6,687 nucleotides of DNA. Source: Candidatus Heimdallarchaeota archaeon (GTDB lineage: Archaea; Asgardarchaeota; Heimdallarchaeia; JABLTI01). Shown in pieces: positions 5,290 to 6,687 of this stretch (positions within the stretch are counted from its first letter, which is position 1; every line of letters begins with the position of its first letter). Under the pieces are notes generated by a model. The model searched no databases and was not told the DNA's origin. It worked only from the letters and a program-made list of their open reading frames with translations. The DNA lies in contig JAGMDP010000224.1 in NCBI GenBank assembly GCA_023128635.1, forward strand, positions 1 to 6,687, read 5' to 3'. The position numbers were made by a program, and so were the translations under genes.

Positions 5290-5336
5290 TTATGGCAATT
5301 ATTTCTGTTAAAGGGAAAAGAGAGAATAAAAGGAAA
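5290..5336 (-). terminator. Pyrimidine/T-rich 3' end of the GTPase gene
   Basis: Immediately after the GTPase stop codon the minus strand runs through TTTCC, TTTTATTCTCTC and TTTTCCCTTT. Repeated short T-runs without a hairpin are the usual archaeal termination signal. The exact stop site cannot be placed. Confidence 0.4.
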
Positions 5337-6023
5337 TTAGAGGTGTTTGATTTTTTCTATAAGAACTCTTAATGGTATGTGAAATGATTCAGGTTCCTTG
5401 GTAGAAGTTTCAAAGATGTCAAATTCGTTACTAGTAGCGATTCGAGCGAAATCAGCTCCTAAGTAGAGTCCTCGCTCTGCTAGATCTGATTTATTCATGA
5501 ATACTATTACAGGAATTTCTTTGCCTGTTCTGAATTCTTCTTCTCTGATTTTCTCTATGTAAACACTGAGATATTCAATGGACGAAATATTTGAGCCATC
5601 GGCAACCAAAATAGCAGCGTCAGATCCTTTCAAGCAGATATCAGCCATAAACTCAAATCGTTCTTGACCGGCAGTATCAAAAATGGAAAAAGTCATAAAC
5701 ATATCTATGTCATCTCGAGACAGGAGACTGTCCACTCCGGCATTGATTTCCATCATCTCGAATCTGTTGCTTTTTGTAAAGATAACCATTGCACCTAGTT
5801 GATTTAAGCTAAGAGTTGTAGTAGATTCCTCGACATCTATTGGAGTATAGGTAAGATTTGCTTTGTTCTCAAGGTAGTCCATTCTTTTTACATCTGAAAC
5901 AATAAATTGACCACCAAAAAGTGATTTGAGGAAAGATGTTTTCCCACTTCCTGATGTACCAAGAACGGTAATTTTGAGTAAACGGGATAGTTTACCCTCT
6001 CTGAGTAACTCGGCAACGTTCAT
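5337..6023 (-). CDS. Ras-superfamily small GTPase with eukaryote-like switch II
   Basis: 228 residues. All G motifs are present: G1 P-loop GTSGSGKTS (22-30); G2 threonine in ESTTTLS (66-72); G3 DTAGQERF (116-123), with the Ras-type catalytic Gln120; G4 NKSD (177-180); G5 weak, ETSTKE (205-210). The protein should bind and hydrolyse GTP and act as a switch. The TTTLSLNQLGA and QERFEFMADICLKGSDAAILVADGS segments recall archaeal COG2229-type GTPases, but those usually have GTPGQ instead of DTAGQ. P-loop to G2 (about 48 residues) and G2 to G3 (about 46) are each roughly twice the Ras length. The C-terminus ends KIKHL with no prenylation cysteine or membrane anchor, and residues 1-16 form a short N-terminal extension. 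It stands alone, convergent with the winged-helix gene, with GGAG 11 bases before the start. Expanded GTPases of this sort are typical of Asgard archaea. Confidence 0.9.
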   Translation of the reverse strand: MNVAELLREGKLSRLLKITVLGTSGSGKTSFLKSLFGGQFIVSDVKRMDYLENKANLTYTPIDVEESTTTLSLNQLGAMVIFTKSNRFEMMEINAGVDSLLSRDDIDMFMTFSIFDTAGQERFEFMADICLKGSDAAILVADGSNISSIEYLSVYIEKIREEEFRTGKEIPVIVFMNKSDLAERGLYLGADFARIATSNEFDIFETSTKEPESFHIPLRVLIEKIKHL

Positions 6024-6087
6024 TAAATTATGTCTCCAAGAGATTTACGGCAATAAATCACTTATTTACAATTTAAAATAGGTCAAA

Positions 6088-6100
6088 GTTATTTATAGGG
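6088..6100 (-). promoter_or_regulatory. TATA box of the GTPase gene
   Basis: The minus strand reads CCCTATAAATAAC. Initiation about 25 bases downstream would leave a leader of roughly 45 bases containing GGAG. A second box, TATTTTAAAT (6071-6080), is nearer and could also serve. The rest of the 6024-6345 gap holds a short TTTTGT-CGA-ACAAAA hairpin (6145-6159) and no gene I can support. Confidence 0.45.
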
Positions 6101-6306
6101 TTAGTGAAAAAAAACCACAAGGTATCTAGTAAAAGTCTCCTTGTTTTTGTCGAACAAAACAGCACTTTTGTAAGGCCTTCAACGATTTTTGCTATAAAAA
6201 TGTCAAAAATACAAGTTTTTTTCAACTAAAATGAAATGATTATTATTCCCGGGTAATATAGAACTAGGATAATAGAAATCAAACCATCTCCGATTAACCG
6301 AAAGGA

Positions 6307-6316
6307 TTTTAAAATA
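6307..6316 (+). promoter_or_regulatory. TATA box of tRNA-Gly
   Basis: TTTTAAAATA is preceded by a purine-rich CGAAAGGA that fits a BRE. It lies 30-39 bases before the mature tRNA 5' end, which puts the start of transcription a few bases ahead of the tRNA, as is common in archaea. Confidence 0.6.
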
Positions 6317-6345
6317 AAAGTTAACCGTCAATAAAATAGAGAAAA

Positions 6346-6423
6346 GCATCGATGGTCTAGATTGGTCTAGGACTCCAGCCTTCCAAGCTGGGTACCCGGG
6401 TTCAAATCCCGGTCGATGCACCA
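6346..6423 (+). tRNA. tRNA-Gly (anticodon UCC), CCA encoded
   Basis: A full cloverleaf can be drawn. Acceptor stem GCATCGA/TCGATGC has 7 bp. The D stem is GTCT/GGAC, with an 11-base loop containing GG. The anticodon stem is CCAGC/GCTGG with loop CTTCCAA, so the anticodon is TCC at 6382-6384. The variable loop is GTAC. The T stem is CCGGG/CCCGG with loop TTCAAAT, and the discriminator base is A (6420). CCA (6421-6423) is encoded in the DNA. No intron is present. This tRNA reads GGA and GGG codons. The ferredoxin-like gene starts 58 bases downstream on the same strand. Confidence 0.97.
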
Positions 6424-6429
6424 CTTCTT

Positions 6430-6440
6430 ATCTTTAAATC
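6430..6440 (+). promoter_or_regulatory. Possible TATA box of the ferredoxin-type gene
   Basis: ATCTTTAAATC, just after the tRNA, would place initiation near 6460 and give a short leader. Alternatively the gene is read through from the tRNA promoter. The evidence is position and composition only. Confidence 0.3.
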
Positions 6441-6481
6441 TAAAACGAAATAAGTTCTTAAAGAATAAAGTCTAAACAAAG

Positions 6482-6687
6482 ATGATTAATATGCTCCTCA
6501 TACAAGGAATCGATTATAACAAATGCAACAAATGTAGTAGATGCGTAAAAGTTTGCCCAGCACAACTCTATTATGAAACAGATGATAAAGAAAAGAAATA
6601 TGTTTTTAAGAATCCACATGATTTCTGTATAAAGTGTGGACATTGTATAGCCATTTGTCCCGTAGAAGCAATCTTGTTTGAGGATGA
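6482..6687 (+). CDS. 2x[4Fe-4S] ferredoxin domain, likely start of a ferredoxin-nitroreductase (partial)
   Basis: The first 68 codons are present; the gene runs off the right edge. Two cluster-binding motifs are complete: C15-x2-C18-x2-C21-x3-C25-P and C49-x2-C52-x2-C55-x3-C59-P. This is the pattern of an electron-carrying bacterial-type ferredoxin holding two [4Fe-4S] clusters. The wording of the second motif, FCIKCGHCIAICPVEAI, is typical of the N-terminal ferredoxin domain fused to a flavin nitroreductase domain in anaerobic archaea and bacteria. The fusion is inferred, because the flavin domain would lie outside the window. An in-frame TAA at 6473 limits the start to ATG 6482 or ATG 6491. 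GATGAT at 6481-6486, a near match to GGTGAT, sits four bases before the second one, so the true start may be 6491. Confidence 0.85.
   Translation, partial: MINMLLIQGIDYNKCNKCSRCVKVCPAQLYYETDDKEKKYVFKNPHDFCIKCGHCIAICPVEAILFED

Noticed and set aside
6173..6180. Palindrome-like AAGGCCTT near 6172-6179 and the hairpin at 6145-6159 as a terminator or operator
   Set aside because: Both are short, and neither has a T-run or spacing that links it to a gene.
6203..6424. Minus-strand 73-codon ORF beginning MVHRPGFEPGYPAW
   Set aside because: It is the antisense of the tRNA-Gly gene; this peptide wording is a well-known artefact of translating tRNA genes in reverse.
6458..6643. Minus-strand 61-codon ORF opposite the ferredoxin domain
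   Set aside because: The plus strand encodes two perfect [4Fe-4S] motifs here, so the reverse frame is a shadow.

Overview
The window most likely comes from an archaeon, and probably an Asgard (Heimdall- or Loki-type) archaeon. The evidence is: a Ras-superfamily small GTPase with a eukaryote-like DTAGQERF switch II; CofD of coenzyme F420 synthesis; an archaeal-style radical SAM/SPASM enzyme; TATA-box-like elements at archaeal spacing; a GGTGAT Shine-Dalgarno; and a tRNA-Gly followed by a ferredoxin-type gene. The DNA is AT-rich (roughly one third G+C). The Asgard assignment is an inference from gene content; no rRNA or other phylogenetic marker is present.

Layout from left to right. (1) 1-308, minus: the signal peptide and N-terminus of a secreted ABC-transporter solute-binding protein, running off the left edge. 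(2) 309-655: a regulatory intergenic region with an unusual set of phased, interlocking AT-rich dyads upstream of the transporter gene. (3) 656-910, plus: a small basic protein of unknown function. (4) 925-1650, minus: a polytopic Cys-rich membrane protein resembling DUF2085. (5) 1770-2732, plus: cofD, probably leaderless. (6) 2747-4359, minus: a two-gene unit of a small membrane protein followed by a radical SAM/SPASM enzyme. (7) 4360-4774: an intergenic region that may encode a 31-residue Lys-rich leader peptide coupled to the next gene. (8) 4775-5221, plus: a winged-helix DNA-binding protein with an AT-hook-like basic tract, followed by a strong hairpin-plus-T-run terminator. (9) 5337-6023, minus: the small GTPase. 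(10) 6346-6423, plus: tRNA-Gly(UCC) with encoded CCA. (11) 6482-6687, plus: a 2x[4Fe-4S] ferredoxin domain, probably the start of a ferredoxin-nitroreductase, cut by the right edge.

Most genes are single units in alternating orientation; the only likely operon is membrane protein plus radical SAM enzyme. The genes do not form one obvious pathway. CofD (deazaflavin cofactor), the radical SAM enzyme and the ferredoxin-like protein all belong to anaerobic redox metabolism. The most distinctive observations are the phased dyads before the solute-binding gene, the GTPase with two enlarged segments around switch I, and the bacterial-looking terminator after the winged-helix gene. I do not see a clearly new multi-gene system here, and no RiPP precursor could be found beside the radical SAM gene.
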